In this document: positions 16,131 to 25,278 of the stretch, piece after piece | Layout of the letters: every line of letters starts with the position of its first letter | Position numbering within the stretch: the first letter of the stretch is position 1 | Source of the DNA: an uncultured Clostridia bacterium | Lineage (GTDB): Bacteria > Bacillota > Clostridia > Oscillospirales > Ruminococcaceae | Reading direction: 5' to 3' | Assembly: GCA_947629785.1 (NCBI GenBank) | Contig: CANRFB010000010.1 | Location: 1-54,415, forward strand | Length of the DNA stretch: 54,415 bases | Notes under the pieces: generated by a model | Seen by the model: the letters and a program-made list of their open reading frames with translations, nothing else | Databases searched by the model: none | Told to the model about the DNA's origin: nothing | Program-made: the position numbers and the translations under genes

Positions 16131-17343
16131 CAGCCTTGTAGTCTATTATGTAGGTAAGAATACGGTACTGCCCGTAATAATCCGTCCAGCTTAGGGTTAT
16201 GTCCTTGCCGTATGCTGAACGCACCCGCGACATTATCGGGTCAAATATCTTGTTCTGCGACTGATCCATGAGGTCGGACGTGACCGATATGAATAAATCA
16301 TTGGTGTCAAACTTCACCATGGCGCTTTTCTCGTCCCTGCTGACCGCACTCATTATCGCATTTTCCGAAACAGCAAGGAATTCGTCCGCACTGTTTACGT
16401 CCGTTCCCTCGCGTACAAAGTAATTCTCCGTCCTGCCGTTCGCCTTGGGCGGTTCCACAGGATAGTCATATATTACATGGTTATTTTCTATGACCGAATC
16501 CGTTACCATGAAATATTGGTAAAGCACTATATCGGGATATTCTTCATGCAGCTTGTCATCGGGATTATCCCACGTGACGTCCACATGATACCAGTTTCCG
16601 CCAAGCTTTACCATGTTCCACATATGCGCAACGCCCGTGTAGCCGGTTACAATAACGTTTTCTATCCCCGCAAGATTGCAAAGATAGGAAAACGCTTTCG
16701 CATAACCCTCGCAGCGGGCTTTTTTGCGCACAAGCGTTCCGTATATCGTGTCGGAATAAGGGTCGGCAGTGCTGGTGGAACAGTTTAACACAATGTAGTC
16801 GTGGAGAAATTTCAGCTTCTCGTAATCGTCCATATCCGGCGTAAGCTGCGAAATTATATCCTTTGCAGCCTTTTCGGAAGCAATATTCATACTGCTTATC
16901 TCATCGGCGGTAAACCTGTATGTGTATACTATTTCAAATGTCTGATTGTCAGCGTTGAAATCAAGCGTCCTGTCGGCGACCTGCGTATATGCAAGCTGTT
17001 CATGGCGGATAAGTTCAAGTATACGCGCGTAAACGTCCGAACCTACCGTCAGTTCGACGCGTTTCTTTAATGTACCTATATCCCAAAGTATTTGATTGTA
17101 AAGTTCCTTTTCTTCATCAGTCAGGAAATTCTTGCTGAGATAGTCAGTCACCATTCCCTCCGGAACATAGAAATCTGCGTCGGAAGAATTTTTCTTGGTG
17201 TGTCCCGTATATTCGTTGTCAACTTCTATATATGTTCCGTCCGAATATATACGATATTTGTCGGGAACATCATTTCCATGACAGCCGCATAAAAGCATAC
17301 ACACAGCGGTAAACACCGCTGCGGCATATGATCTCCTCCGCAA
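16120..17343 (-). CDS. transglutaminase-like lipoprotein 1
   Basis: 407 residues. Lipoprotein signal with a probable lipidated Cys21 (MLLCGC). A transglutaminase-like core carries a Cys211-His240-Asp255 triad in CEGYAKAFSYLC, GVAHMWNMV and WYHVDVTWDNP. Such surface domains act as proteases, amidases or cross-linkers on wall or protein substrates; the substrate here is unknown. It begins at a TTG placed 6 bases after GGGGGAG; an overlapping ATG is out of frame. It is the last gene of five similar lipoproteins, 34 bases after its neighbour. The last residues (KAEAG) are encoded by the tandem repeat, so its C-terminus has been rewritten by the element. Confidence 0.82.
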   Translation of the reverse strand: MRRRSYAAAVFTAVCMLLCGCHGNDVPDKYRIYSDGTYIEVDNEYTGHTKKNSSDADFYVPEGMVTDYLSKNFLTDEEKELYNQILWDIGTLKKRVELTVGSDVYARILELIRHEQLAYTQVADRTLDFNADNQTFEIVYTYRFTADEISSMNIASEKAAKDIISQLTPDMDDYEKLKFLHDYIVLNCSTSTADPYSDTIYGTLVRKKARCEGYAKAFSYLCNLAGIENVIVTGYTGVAHMWNMVKLGGNWYHVDVTWDNPDDKLHEEYPDIVLYQYFMVTDSVIENNHVIYDYPVEPPKANGRTENYFVREGTDVNSADEFLAVSENAIMSAVSRDEKSAMVKFDTNDLFISVTSDLMDQSQNKIFDPIMSRVRSAYGKDITLSWTDYYGQYRILTYIIDYKAEAG

Positions 17344-17377
17344 ATTTCTCTCCCCCTTTCAGGGTATTGATGATCCG

Positions 17378-18937
17378 TCAGGCTGTATATTCAAGGAAAA
17401 GTTTCAGGACATAGGTGCCGGGATCCTGACTGTAGGAAACATTCACGCACTGATACTTGTTTTCCGCTTCTTCAAGCGCACTTTCCATAATGTCCAGCGC
17501 TTCCGCCTGAGCCGGATCGAAAAGCCTTTGCGCCGCAGTATCGTAAGTTTCCTTGCTGCTGCATCGTACTTCCGCTACCAGTTCTTTGTTCTTGGCGGCT
17601 TTCAGAATTTCGTTCGTAAGCATTGTGCGGACGTCCTCCCAGCTGTCGGCTATAAGTCCGTTCTTTACGTAATAATTACATTCTTCCGAATCCGCTTTCG
17701 GGTAGGTGTAGTCCTGTTCGTAAACCGTGCGGGTCCTTGAAATTACCTCGTCTGTCACGCAGAAATAGTCGTATCTTACATATTTTCCCACTTTGGATTC
17801 GGTAACAGCATATGTGGGGTCTATATGATACCATTTCCCGCCGAGGTTTACCATATTCCACATATGGGGAACTTCGTCCGCGTCTCCGGTAATGGTAATA
17901 GCCTGTATTCCCGCCTTGCGGCAGAGATATTCAAAAGCTTTGGCATAGCCGCCGCAAATGGCTTTTTTATCCCCGAAAACGCCGTATATGTTCCGGCAAT
18001 TCTCGGCATTTTCATCATAAACCACATTTTCCGCAAGATAGTCGTAGAAAAGCTTTACAATATCATATTCTGACATGGACGGAGTTATCTGCGACATTAT
18101 CCTGTTAACTTCCGCGTCAATAATATTCTGTCTGCGCTCAGTTTCCTCATCGCTTAAAGCGTAGAAAATATTTGCCGAAGCGACTAACTTGGTGGAAGCA
18201 TTTACCGCATACTGCATTTTCGTATCAAGATAGAATAACGAACATTCATCATTATAAAGTATCTGGTAAACGTCACAGTAGTCCTCGGAAGTAATGCCTA
18301 TTACTCCGGAAAAATTCACCTCGTCCCTTTTCTGACCTATTGCCGTGATAAGCGCGTCATAAATATAACTCTGCTTATCGTCAAGCGAATTGTAACTATA
18401 CGGGCGCAGATCCAGTTCCTTGCCCGTATAGGGCGAAAACGGATCGCTCGAAACAACAGCGCCTATATCTTCAATAACGGTTTCCGTGCTCTGGAAACGG
18501 CTGTCCACTACCTCACTGAGGCGTCCCGATGAATCGGAAACAGATGAGGTTCCGGGTGCGGCAGTCTCCATTCTTGTTATTGTAGGCGTTGAAGCCGTAG
18601 AACTGGTAAATTCCGATAGGGGAACTTTCGGAACGTCCGATAAAACGGATATTCCCGAAGTGGTGCTTTCGGTAGGTGAAGTTTCCGTAGTTGTTGCAAG
18701 GTTCGGTTCGGAAGAAGTTGCCGCCGTTCTTGAAGTGGTCGGGGCGGTGGTTATAGACAAAGACTCGGTGGTGGTGGTTTCCTCGGTTTCGTATGAAACA
18801 GTGGGCAGCGAGGACGTAGTTGCCACTTCGGGAAGTGTTTCGTCCCAGTCCGCCCTTCCCGCATTACAGGAGGAAAGCACTGCCGCCAGCATTGCCGCAG
18901 ACAGTATCATGTTGATTTTACGGAAACGTCTTTTCAT
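17378..18937 (-). CDS. transglutaminase-like lipoprotein 2 with Thr/Ser-rich stalk
   Basis: 519 residues. Lipobox LSSC with Cys24; a Thr/Ser/Glu-rich low-complexity stalk at about 38-150; then the transglutaminase-like core with Cys328 (AICGGYAKAFEYLC), His358 (VPHMWNMV) and Asp373 (WYHIDPTY). The stalk probably holds the catalytic domain away from the membrane through the wall. After the Asp the family WDDP motif is replaced by PTYAV, unlike its four neighbours, which may alter the active-site rim. A weak ribosome site (GGAAG) sits inside a 9-bp hairpin just before the ATG, suggesting control of translation. Confidence 0.82.
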   Translation of the reverse strand: MKRRFRKINMILSAAMLAAVLSSCNAGRADWDETLPEVATTSSLPTVSYETEETTTTESLSITTAPTTSRTAATSSEPNLATTTETSPTESTTSGISVLSDVPKVPLSEFTSSTASTPTITRMETAAPGTSSVSDSSGRLSEVVDSRFQSTETVIEDIGAVVSSDPFSPYTGKELDLRPYSYNSLDDKQSYIYDALITAIGQKRDEVNFSGVIGITSEDYCDVYQILYNDECSLFYLDTKMQYAVNASTKLVASANIFYALSDEETERRQNIIDAEVNRIMSQITPSMSEYDIVKLFYDYLAENVVYDENAENCRNIYGVFGDKKAICGGYAKAFEYLCRKAGIQAITITGDADEVPHMWNMVNLGGKWYHIDPTYAVTESKVGKYVRYDYFCVTDEVISRTRTVYEQDYTYPKADSEECNYYVKNGLIADSWEDVRTMLTNEILKAAKNKELVAEVRCSSKETYDTAAQRLFDPAQAEALDIMESALEEAENKYQCVNVSYSQDPGTYVLKLFLEYTA

Positions 18938-18944
18938 AGTAAAT

Positions 18945-18969
18945 ATACTTCCGCAGCAGCCGGAAGTAT
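18945..18969 (-). promoter_or_regulatory. hairpin in front of lipoprotein 2
   Basis: ATACTTCCG and CGGAAGTAT form a perfect 9-bp stem around 7 bases. The start codon is 7 bases beyond it, so the ribosome-binding bases lie within the stem. Confidence 0.55.
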
Positions 18970-19009
18970 TCCTCCCTTCGGAAAAGCGGGCATTCCGTCC
19001 GCTTGTATG

Positions 19010-20155
19010 CTATTTGTCCGATTCATAAATAAGGGAAATATGCACAATGTGAAGTTCATCATTGTTATGTTTATACGCGGAACGTATCTGCGTTCCGTAA
19101 TTGCCGTTTATATCCTCGATCATTTTCTTGATTTCGCCGCTGTCGAAAAATCTGGCAAGAACGGCGTAATAAACGTCCTCCGAACCAAGCCGCAGTTCCG
19201 CCTCGCGTTTTCCCGAAAGTCCTGCGGACTTTATCTGTTCAAACATGGCGTCATACGCGTCGGAAGCCGTGGCATAAACCAATCCCTTGCCGTAGAAATA
19301 GTTAAGCGCCAATGATTCGGCTTTTGGAACGCCCTTGTAAAGTTCATCAGGGAAATGGGTTATATTATTTATTTCGCTGTCACGCACAAGGCAGTAGTCA
19401 TGCCTTACAAAATCCGGATCGTCCCGATTAAGCATGGGATCGTCCCATGTGCAGTCGGAATTGTACCATTTGCCGTCAAGAAGTATCTTGTTCCAAGCGT
19501 GAGTTTCGCCCTTTTCGTTAGTTCCGCAGACGGTGAAATTAGGTATTTCCGCCTTATCGCAAAGCAGCGACATAGCCGCCGCGTAGCCCTCGCATTGTCC
19601 GTAACCTTTCACCAGCACTCCGTAAGCGGAATTGACGTGTTCTTCCGTCTGGGAAAAAGAACAGCCGGTAATTATCCTGTCGTGGAAATACACTGCTTTT
19701 TCAAAATCCGAGGCGTTTTCAGGAAGTTCTCCTATGATGGTAGAAGCCGCCATATCCAGTTCCGCGCGTTTAAGTTCCGCGTCCTCTTTCTCGTAAAGAT
19801 AATTAAGGTGCAGGGAAGTCATTTCGCTTTCCGGCGCGTAAAACAGACTGCTGAGCCAGAAATACTTCCGTTCCTGCGCGTACACAAGGCGGTAGATCTT
19901 TCTTACTTCATCGCGGGTCACAGGCTCGTCAAACTCCGCCGACTCGCGGAAATTCACCACCGCGTCAACTACCGTATCATAGAGTTTCTTTTCCTCCGCC
20001 GAAAGATTTTCATAGACCGGCGACACAAATTCGCCGGTCTCGTTATGAACCGTTCCGGTTTCCGACTGTCTGACAGGCTGTTCCGACACCGGCGTACAGC
20101 CGCTTGCCGTTAAGCAGGCTACGCAGACAACAAGCGCTAAAAGTTTCTTTTTCAT
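19010..20155 (-). CDS. transglutaminase-like lipoprotein 3
   Basis: 381 residues from the ATG at 20,155, which lies two bases after the TGA of the preceding gene. An upstream TTG (20,161) is in frame, but the ATG gives a standard lipoprotein signal (KKKLLALVV then TASGC, Cys20). Core triad: Cys188 (QCEGYAAAMSLLC), His219 (ETHAWNKI), Asp234 (WYNSDCTWDDP). There is no long Ser/Thr stalk. No Shine-Dalgarno precedes it, so translation is probably coupled to the gene before it. Substrate unknown. Confidence 0.82.
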   Translation of the reverse strand: MKKKLLALVVCVACLTASGCTPVSEQPVRQSETGTVHNETGEFVSPVYENLSAEEKKLYDTVVDAVVNFRESAEFDEPVTRDEVRKIYRLVYAQERKYFWLSSLFYAPESEMTSLHLNYLYEKEDAELKRAELDMAASTIIGELPENASDFEKAVYFHDRIITGCSFSQTEEHVNSAYGVLVKGYGQCEGYAAAMSLLCDKAEIPNFTVCGTNEKGETHAWNKILLDGKWYNSDCTWDDPMLNRDDPDFVRHDYCLVRDSEINNITHFPDELYKGVPKAESLALNYFYGKGLVYATASDAYDAMFEQIKSAGLSGKREAELRLGSEDVYYAVLARFFDSGEIKKMIEDINGNYGTQIRSAYKHNNDELHIVHISLIYESDK

Positions 20156-20157
20156 GA

Positions 20158-21546
20158 TCAATTATAAAGCACATCAAATTCAATTACCAGCATATCCGGA
20201 CTGCATTCATCGGAAACGCCCTTGACATTTGCAAATTCCTTTGCATATGTGTTATAGTCAAGTCTTGCATCGTAAATTGCATCGTAAACTTCCTTTGAAC
20301 CTGCCATTATATGTGCAGTTCTTAAACCGTTTTCGGCGGCTTTCTTTATCTCCTCGCGGATAGCCTTGTCTGCGGATTCAAAATCATTGTAAACCAGACC
20401 GTTCTGTTTGAAATAGTTCTTATCCGTGGAAGTGCAAGCCGGCGGATCAAAGTATTTTACATAATTTCCGCTTGAAAGCTTTATCTCATTTACATGAAGA
20501 TGCGTGATGTTATGTATCCAGCTGTCGGGAATAAGGAAAAATTTGTATCTGAGGTTTTTATAATTCGGGGTTTTAAGGATAGGATCGTCCCATGTAACGT
20601 CCAGATTATACCATGCTCCGTCAACGTCCACAACATTCCACGCGTGAGTAGCGCCTTCCGTTGTTTCACCGGTAACTATCATGCAGGTAATGCCTGCTTT
20701 ATCGCAAAGATACTGTATCGCCTTGGCATAGCCCGCACACTGAACGTTTCCCTGCGCTCCGTTTCCGCCGAGGGCATTATAGATGGTTGCGTTATAGTTG
20801 GCATTGTCATCTTCAATATTGAAAGTGGAATTCAGCACAAGATAGTCGTGGAAAATTTTCAGCTGATCGAAAGTGGACTTGCCCGCAGCCTCTTTCAAGA
20901 GCTTATCGACATTCGCGTCAATAGCCGCCTGCATACTGTTTATGGAATCGGGATCCCTGTTAAGGTAATAGAGTTTTCCGTTCTTTATCTTTCCGCTGAG
21001 GTAGAAAAGCTGGGGCTCGCTGTTGTAAACCATGCCGAATACCTTTGCCCATTCCTCCAGTGTAAAAGCGTCTTCGGGGCAGACTTTGTAACGGAGGTTC
21101 TCGGCGCAGAACTTTATTGCGTCGTAAAGCTGTTTTTCCTCATCGGTAAGGGTATCATAGCCGTAACGCGAACCGGTATACTGACTGATATTAAGATCGG
21201 GCGGGGCGGTAGTAGCGGTAAGAGCGTCCGCAAGTGCCTGTTCGTCAAGAGTCTGGGAGGGGTCTATCGGCGGAAGTACCGGTTCGGTCATTGCCTCGCC
21301 GTTGTCGTTGGTGACGGTTTCGCCGTTTTCATCGGTAACAATTGTTGTTTCATATGTAACAACTTCCGTTTGTGCGGGATCTGCCGACGGATCGGAGGGG
21401 TCTGCACCCTCGGCAGACTGACTGTCGCCGCCTATAACTTTCATGGAACCCGTGGTGGTTTCGCTTTCGCCGTTTCCTCCGCAGCCCGAAAGCATAAGTG
21501 ATAACGCGGCAAACACCGCGATCATTGTGCTGAATTTCCTTTTCAT
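20158..21546 (-). CDS. transglutaminase-like lipoprotein 4
   Basis: 462 residues. Lipobox LSGC with Cys22; an acidic, Thr/Pro-rich linker to about residue 115; core triad Cys270 (VQCAGYAKAIQYLC), His301 (ATHAWNVV) and Asp316 (WYNLDVTWDDP). The core is most like that of lipoprotein 5 (shared GYAK..QYLCD.AGI and THAWN), so the two probably arose by duplication. Its upstream gap of 115 bases holds two stem-loops but no clear promoter. It is read toward lipoprotein 3 with a two-base gap. Confidence 0.84.
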   Translation of the reverse strand: MKRKFSTMIAVFAALSLMLSGCGGNGESETTTGSMKVIGGDSQSAEGADPSDPSADPAQTEVVTYETTIVTDENGETVTNDNGEAMTEPVLPPIDPSQTLDEQALADALTATTAPPDLNISQYTGSRYGYDTLTDEEKQLYDAIKFCAENLRYKVCPEDAFTLEEWAKVFGMVYNSEPQLFYLSGKIKNGKLYYLNRDPDSINSMQAAIDANVDKLLKEAAGKSTFDQLKIFHDYLVLNSTFNIEDDNANYNATIYNALGGNGAQGNVQCAGYAKAIQYLCDKAGITCMIVTGETTEGATHAWNVVDVDGAWYNLDVTWDDPILKTPNYKNLRYKFFLIPDSWIHNITHLHVNEIKLSSGNYVKYFDPPACTSTDKNYFKQNGLVYNDFESADKAIREEIKKAAENGLRTAHIMAGSKEVYDAIYDARLDYNTYAKEFANVKGVSDECSPDMLVIEFDVLYN

Positions 21547-21558
21547 TATTTCTTTTCG

Positions 21559-21578
21559 CAGGGGAGAATTTCTCCCTG
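21559..21578 (-). promoter_or_regulatory. palindrome just upstream of lipoprotein 4
   Basis: CAGGGAGAAATTCTCCCCTG on the transcript strand folds into a compact stem (GGGAGAA with TTCTCCC), 12 bases before the ATG, next to a weak ribosome site. Confidence 0.45.
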
Positions 21579-21612
21579 AGCGTCTCCTTTCTTTAACTGA
21601 ATTTCACTATTA

Positions 21613-21647
21613 AGCAGAGGCAGGGTCAAATATACCCCGCCCCTGCT
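21613..21647 (-). terminator. 13-bp stem-loop between lipoproteins 5 and 4
   Basis: On the minus-strand RNA AGCAGGGGCGGGG pairs with CCCTGCCTCTGCT along 13 positions, two as G-U. On the opposite strand the same positions would be A-C mismatches, so the structure belongs to the minus transcript. There is no T-run, so partial termination or 3'-end protection is more likely than full termination. Confidence 0.5.
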
Positions 21648-21661
21648 GTTAAAATTTTCTA

Positions 21662-23341
21662 TCAATCATATTTTATGTCGAACTCAACAACAAGTGCGTT
21701 TTCGGCAAGATTCTTCTGTCTGTTCAGTCCTGTAATTGATGAATCCTTTGATTTTGCATAATTCTGGAATTTTCTCATATAATCGTTGCTTACAAGAGTC
21801 TCCCACAGATCATGACTGGTAACTCTTATATGCGCCGCCTGATGACCGCTTGAAATAGCGGCGTCAAGTTCCGCATACATACCCTCTGCTGCGGAATCAA
21901 GATCGCTGTATTCCTTATTGTAAGCCTTGAAATAATAGCAGGCTGATTTTGTGCAGGAAGGCGGATCGAACAGTTTTACACGGCTGCCGTTGCTTCTGTC
22001 GGCAACGTTCTGACTGAGATGTGAATTTTCGATTATGTCGTCATTTGCAAGGAAGTACAGATACCTTACAAATTTCGACGTATTATGTGAACCATACGGA
22101 TCGTCCCATGTGGTATCAAGGATATAGTAGCCGTTATCGCAGTAAACGATGTTCCATGCGTGAGTGCTTCCTTCTTCATTCTTTCCGACAATGGTCATGC
22201 AGTCGATACCCGCAAGGTCACAGAGATACTGAGTAGTTTTTGCATAACCCTGACACTGAATAGCGCCGCTGCCTGTCATGCCGTTGTAGATACCGCAGGT
22301 ATCAAATGTTCCCTCAAGGCTGAAATAGTTATTGAGAACTACCCAGTCGTGGATAACTTTCAGTTTGCTTACGGTGCTGCTGTAGCCGCCGACCTTTTTC
22401 ATAACGCTTGCAGCGTTTGTATCAATGGTTTTCTGTACATTTTCCGCCTGTTCTCTTGAAAGAGTATAGGACATCTGAAGGCTTCCGAAGCCTGACGGAA
22501 CCTTTGTGGACAGCCAGAAAAGCTGAGGTTCGTTATTGAATACGATCATATATACCTTATAAATATCATCTGTCAGCAGTCCGTCGGGTATCTCGGCGGT
22601 GGGGCTGAAGCTTTCCGCCGCTTTTACTATATTAGCATAAAGCTGCTGCTGGGATCTATTGAGCTGCTTATAAGGATACCTGTCGGTATAGCTCTTATTA
22701 TAGCTTGAACTGATAGGCGCGGACGAAGTATTTTTCTCATCATCGGGAGTTGATTGATTCTTTGCGGTTGTTGTTTCTGTTTTCTTCTTGGTCGTAGTCG
22801 CTTCCGTCTCGGAGGGTGCTTCCTCGGTAACGTAATCGGAATGAATGAAAGTTCCGTCCGCAAGCTTATAATAGCCCGTATCGGTTGCGGCAACAATGTT
22901 TATCTTAGTGCCCTTGGTATACTTCTTTACGGAATCCGAGCCGACTATAGCCTTTACTCTGGAATAGCAGTCGGTCTTTATGTAAAGTGTTTCGCTTATT
23001 TCTGTCTCGTTCCATTCCTTTGACGCCTTTGCGGCAGTGGTGGTGAAATTTGCCGTTGTAGTTTCCGTAGGCGCAGTAGTTGTTGTAGTTTCCGACTCTG
23101 TGGTGGTTTCTTCCGTTTCGGTTTCTGTTTCTGTCTCGGTCTCAGTTTCGGTCTCCGAAGTTGTTGTAGTTTCCTCCGGAACGGTAGTCGTTTCCTCTGG
23201 CGGCATTGTCATTACGGTCAGAGACTGTGATGTCTGGGTATCGGGGATTCCCGATGCCTCATCGTCGGTTTTCTTACAGCCTGACATCAGCGATGCAGCC
23301 ATCAGGAACGCAAGAAGAACACTAAGTTTCTTTTTCATCAT
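21662..23341 (-). CDS. transglutaminase-like lipoprotein 5 with Glu-Thr repeats and SH3-like domain
   Basis: 559 residues, the longest of the five. Lipobox LMSGC with Cys22; a Thr/Glu stalk containing consecutive Thr-Glu dipeptides (about 61-78); a bacterial SH3-like module at about 114-172, a usual wall-binding fold; a second Thr/Lys stalk; then the core with Cys363 (IQCQGYAKTTQYLC), His394 (STHAWNIV) and Asp409 (YYILDTTWDDP). The presence of an SH3-like domain supports a role at the cell wall. The gene overlaps the end of the upstream CBS-domain gene by 20 bases, so the two are cotranscribed and probably coupled. GGAGAG is 9 bases before the ATG. Confidence 0.85.
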   Translation of the reverse strand: MMKKKLSVLLAFLMAASLMSGCKKTDDEASGIPDTQTSQSLTVMTMPPEETTTVPEETTTTSETETETETETETETEETTTESETTTTTAPTETTTANFTTTAAKASKEWNETEISETLYIKTDCYSRVKAIVGSDSVKKYTKGTKINIVAATDTGYYKLADGTFIHSDYVTEEAPSETEATTTKKKTETTTAKNQSTPDDEKNTSSAPISSSYNKSYTDRYPYKQLNRSQQQLYANIVKAAESFSPTAEIPDGLLTDDIYKVYMIVFNNEPQLFWLSTKVPSGFGSLQMSYTLSREQAENVQKTIDTNAASVMKKVGGYSSTVSKLKVIHDWVVLNNYFSLEGTFDTCGIYNGMTGSGAIQCQGYAKTTQYLCDLAGIDCMTIVGKNEEGSTHAWNIVYCDNGYYILDTTWDDPYGSHNTSKFVRYLYFLANDDIIENSHLSQNVADRSNGSRVKLFDPPSCTKSACYYFKAYNKEYSDLDSAAEGMYAELDAAISSGHQAAHIRVTSHDLWETLVSNDYMRKFQNYAKSKDSSITGLNRQKNLAENALVVEFDIKYD

Positions 23342-24683
23342 TTTCCAAACTCTCCTTTTGAATATTATTTTCGGTTTCTTTTAAAACAGTCGCTTTTATT
23401 TTTGTTATACGTTTATCTTCCGTGACAAGCACGGTAAAAACCACATTCTTGCAGGTTACGGAAGGATTTTCGTTTTCTTCCGGTATTCTTCCGAGGAGTT
23501 CCACTATAAATCCGCTCATGGTGTCAAAATCGTTATCCTCGGGAAGTTCTATGCCGAATCTTGGTAGAATTTCCTCCGGATCGGCTGTTCCCGCTATAGT
23601 ATAAGTATCTTCGGAAATTTTGATAATGTCCTCTTCCTCGTCGTCATACTCGTCCTGAATATTTCCCACAATGGTTTCCACAATATCTTCCATAGTGACG
23701 AGTCCTGCCGTTCCGCCGTACTCGTCGATGACTACCGCCATCTGCATTTTCTTTGCAGTAAGGCGTTTGAAAGCTTCTCCGCAGGAGACGGAGGCGGGGA
23801 AGTAGAGAATATCCCGCACGAAGCTTTCCGCCGCGGCGTTTTCGGGTGTTTCCGAACCCACGAAGCACAGCAGGTCTTTTACGCAAATCATTCCCACAAT
23901 GTGATCAATGGTTTCCTCGTAAACGGGAATTCTCGAAAATCCGCTGCTTATTGCGGTGCGGACTATTTCCGAAACTTCCGCGGGCATTTTCACCGCCGTA
24001 ATGTCCGTGCGGTGGGTCATTATATCCGAAAGGTCGCGGTCGTCAAATTCAAAGACGTTGTTTATCATTTCCCTCTGGGATTCCTCGATAACGCCCGTCT
24101 CGTTTCCCGCGTCCACCATCATAAGAATTTCTTCCTCGGTGACAACGTCCTTTTCGGAAGCGCCTCCCGCTCCGAACAGCATGGAGATTACCCGTATCAA
24201 AATTGAGGACAAAGCCGTCAGCGGTGCTAAAATTATCAGCAAAAATTTCGTAAACGGCGCGCAGAAAACAGCTAATTTCTCGCTGTCCTTGCTTCCCAGA
24301 GCGATTTTTTTCGGAACGCCGTCACACACCACGGTCAGAAGCAGAACTATCACAAGCGCGATACACACTGCCGAAAGAATATGGGCGGCGGTCTTGTTCC
24401 CAAAAAGTTCCAGAAAGGCGTTTGACAGCGGTGAAATATAGGTAAACGCCGCGGAATAGGCAATTATTACCGCTGTAAGTATTCTGTTCACCGAGAATGT
24501 CGTTACCAGCCTTGAAGGTTTTTCCAGAAGATCCGCAAGAATTTTATATCTGCCGTCTTTTTCCGTATTTCTGAGCCGTCTGTCGTCTATTTCGGTAACT
24601 GCCGCTTCGCAGACCGTATAAAAGCCTTTTATTACTGCTGTCACAAGAATAATTATAAGCCCGGGATACCCGTCAGAGTCCAT
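23322..24683 (-). CDS. CNNM/CorC-HlyC-like membrane protein with CBS domains
   Basis: About 453 residues from the ATG at 24,683 (GGAAGG nine bases upstream; a TTG two codons earlier is in frame but less likely). Domains: DUF21/CNNM membrane region with four hydrophobic segments (about 5-190); a CBS pair containing DIMTHRTDITAV, FSRIPVYEETIDHIVG and MAVVIDEYGGTAGLVTMEDI; and a C-terminal CorC_HlyC domain with DTMSGFIVELLGRIP. Members of this family are linked to Mg2+ or other divalent-metal efflux; many are annotated 'hemolysin' only by history. It heads the run of transglutaminase lipoproteins, but no functional link is known. Confidence 0.88.
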   Translation of the reverse strand: MDSDGYPGLIIILVTAVIKGFYTVCEAAVTEIDDRRLRNTEKDGRYKILADLLEKPSRLVTTFSVNRILTAVIIAYSAAFTYISPLSNAFLELFGNKTAAHILSAVCIALVIVLLLTVVCDGVPKKIALGSKDSEKLAVFCAPFTKFLLIILAPLTALSSILIRVISMLFGAGGASEKDVVTEEEILMMVDAGNETGVIEESQREMINNVFEFDDRDLSDIMTHRTDITAVKMPAEVSEIVRTAISSGFSRIPVYEETIDHIVGMICVKDLLCFVGSETPENAAAESFVRDILYFPASVSCGEAFKRLTAKKMQMAVVIDEYGGTAGLVTMEDIVETIVGNIQDEYDDEEEDIIKISEDTYTIAGTADPEEILPRFGIELPEDNDFDTMSGFIVELLGRIPEENENPSVTCKNVVFTVLVTEDKRITKIKATVLKETENNIQKESLENDEKET

Positions 24684-24768
24684 AATCAACTTCCTTCCAA
24701 CCGGAAATAAATGTTAAATACTGTATATTTCAGGTATGCAAAAATGTACACAAATCGAGACACTAAAA

Positions 24769-24797
24769 ATTATACAACATTTCGGCGAAAAAGTCAA
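24769..24797 (-). promoter_or_regulatory. promoter of the CBS protein / lipoprotein operon
   Basis: Minus strand: TTGACT (24,792-24,797), 17-base spacer, TATAAT (24,769-24,774). It leaves an 80-90 base leader before the ATG. Confidence 0.75.
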
Positions 24798-24863
24798 GAC
24801 GCAGGGATAGTCCAAATATTACGAAAAATGTGTATAATTGCTTTAATTTTTTGTCGCAATTGT

Positions 24864-25215
24864 GCGGGGGAGCCCCCGCGGGCATAATCAGATTATGTTT
24901 TGCTTATATCAGTCTTGTACCCGGCGTGAGGCAGGCTGAGCCTGCACCCTTTCAGGCAAGGCTGAGCCTTGACCCTTTCAGGCGTTATTTATTGATTTCT
25001 AACTTAAATATACCGTGAGGTAAGGCAAAGCGGAGTCTGCATTTAAGCTTTAAGAGTTAAGAGTTGAGATATTGACGGGAACGCTTATATCTCAATTCTC
25101 AACTTTAAACTTTCAAAACTAAAACGCTGATTGCACTATACATTACCTCACGGCGATCGTAAAGTTAGAAATAGCTAAATAAAACCTGAAAGGGTCAAGG
25201 CTACAGCCTTGCTGC
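24864..25215. repeat. composite palindromic repeat region
   Basis: Fills most of the gap between two divergent genes. It contains a GCGGGGGAGCCCCCGC hairpin (24,864-24,879); GCAGGCTGAGCCTGCACCC immediately followed by a second copy AAGGCTGAGCCTTGACCC; a central GAGTTAAGAGTTGAGATATT / ATATCTCAATTCTCAAC palindrome; and a right arm ending CCTGAAAGGGTCAAGG with CTACAGCCTTG. No gene is seen. Confidence 0.75.
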
Positions 25216-25244
25216 TTGATTTTTACCAAAAAAGGTGTTATAAT
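25216..25244 (+). promoter_or_regulatory. promoter of gtrA-like / ABC exporter operon
   Basis: TTGATT (25,216-25,221), 17-base spacer, TATAAT (25,239-25,244), within 5 bases of the repeat end AGCCTTG. Confidence 0.75.
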
Positions 25245-25278
25245 ATAAAATATAAAAATTACATCGGAGGGACTCCGC

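Noticed and set aside
20494-21501. 335-codon plus-strand ORF opposite transglutaminase gene 4
   Set aside because: Antisense shadow of a clear lipoprotein gene; the translation is Val/Ile/Arg-rich without domains and has no ribosome site.
22754-23384. Plus-strand ORFs opposite the Glu-Thr stalk (Val/Ser repeats)
   Set aside because: They mirror the low-complexity stalk of lipoprotein 5 and carry no start signals.
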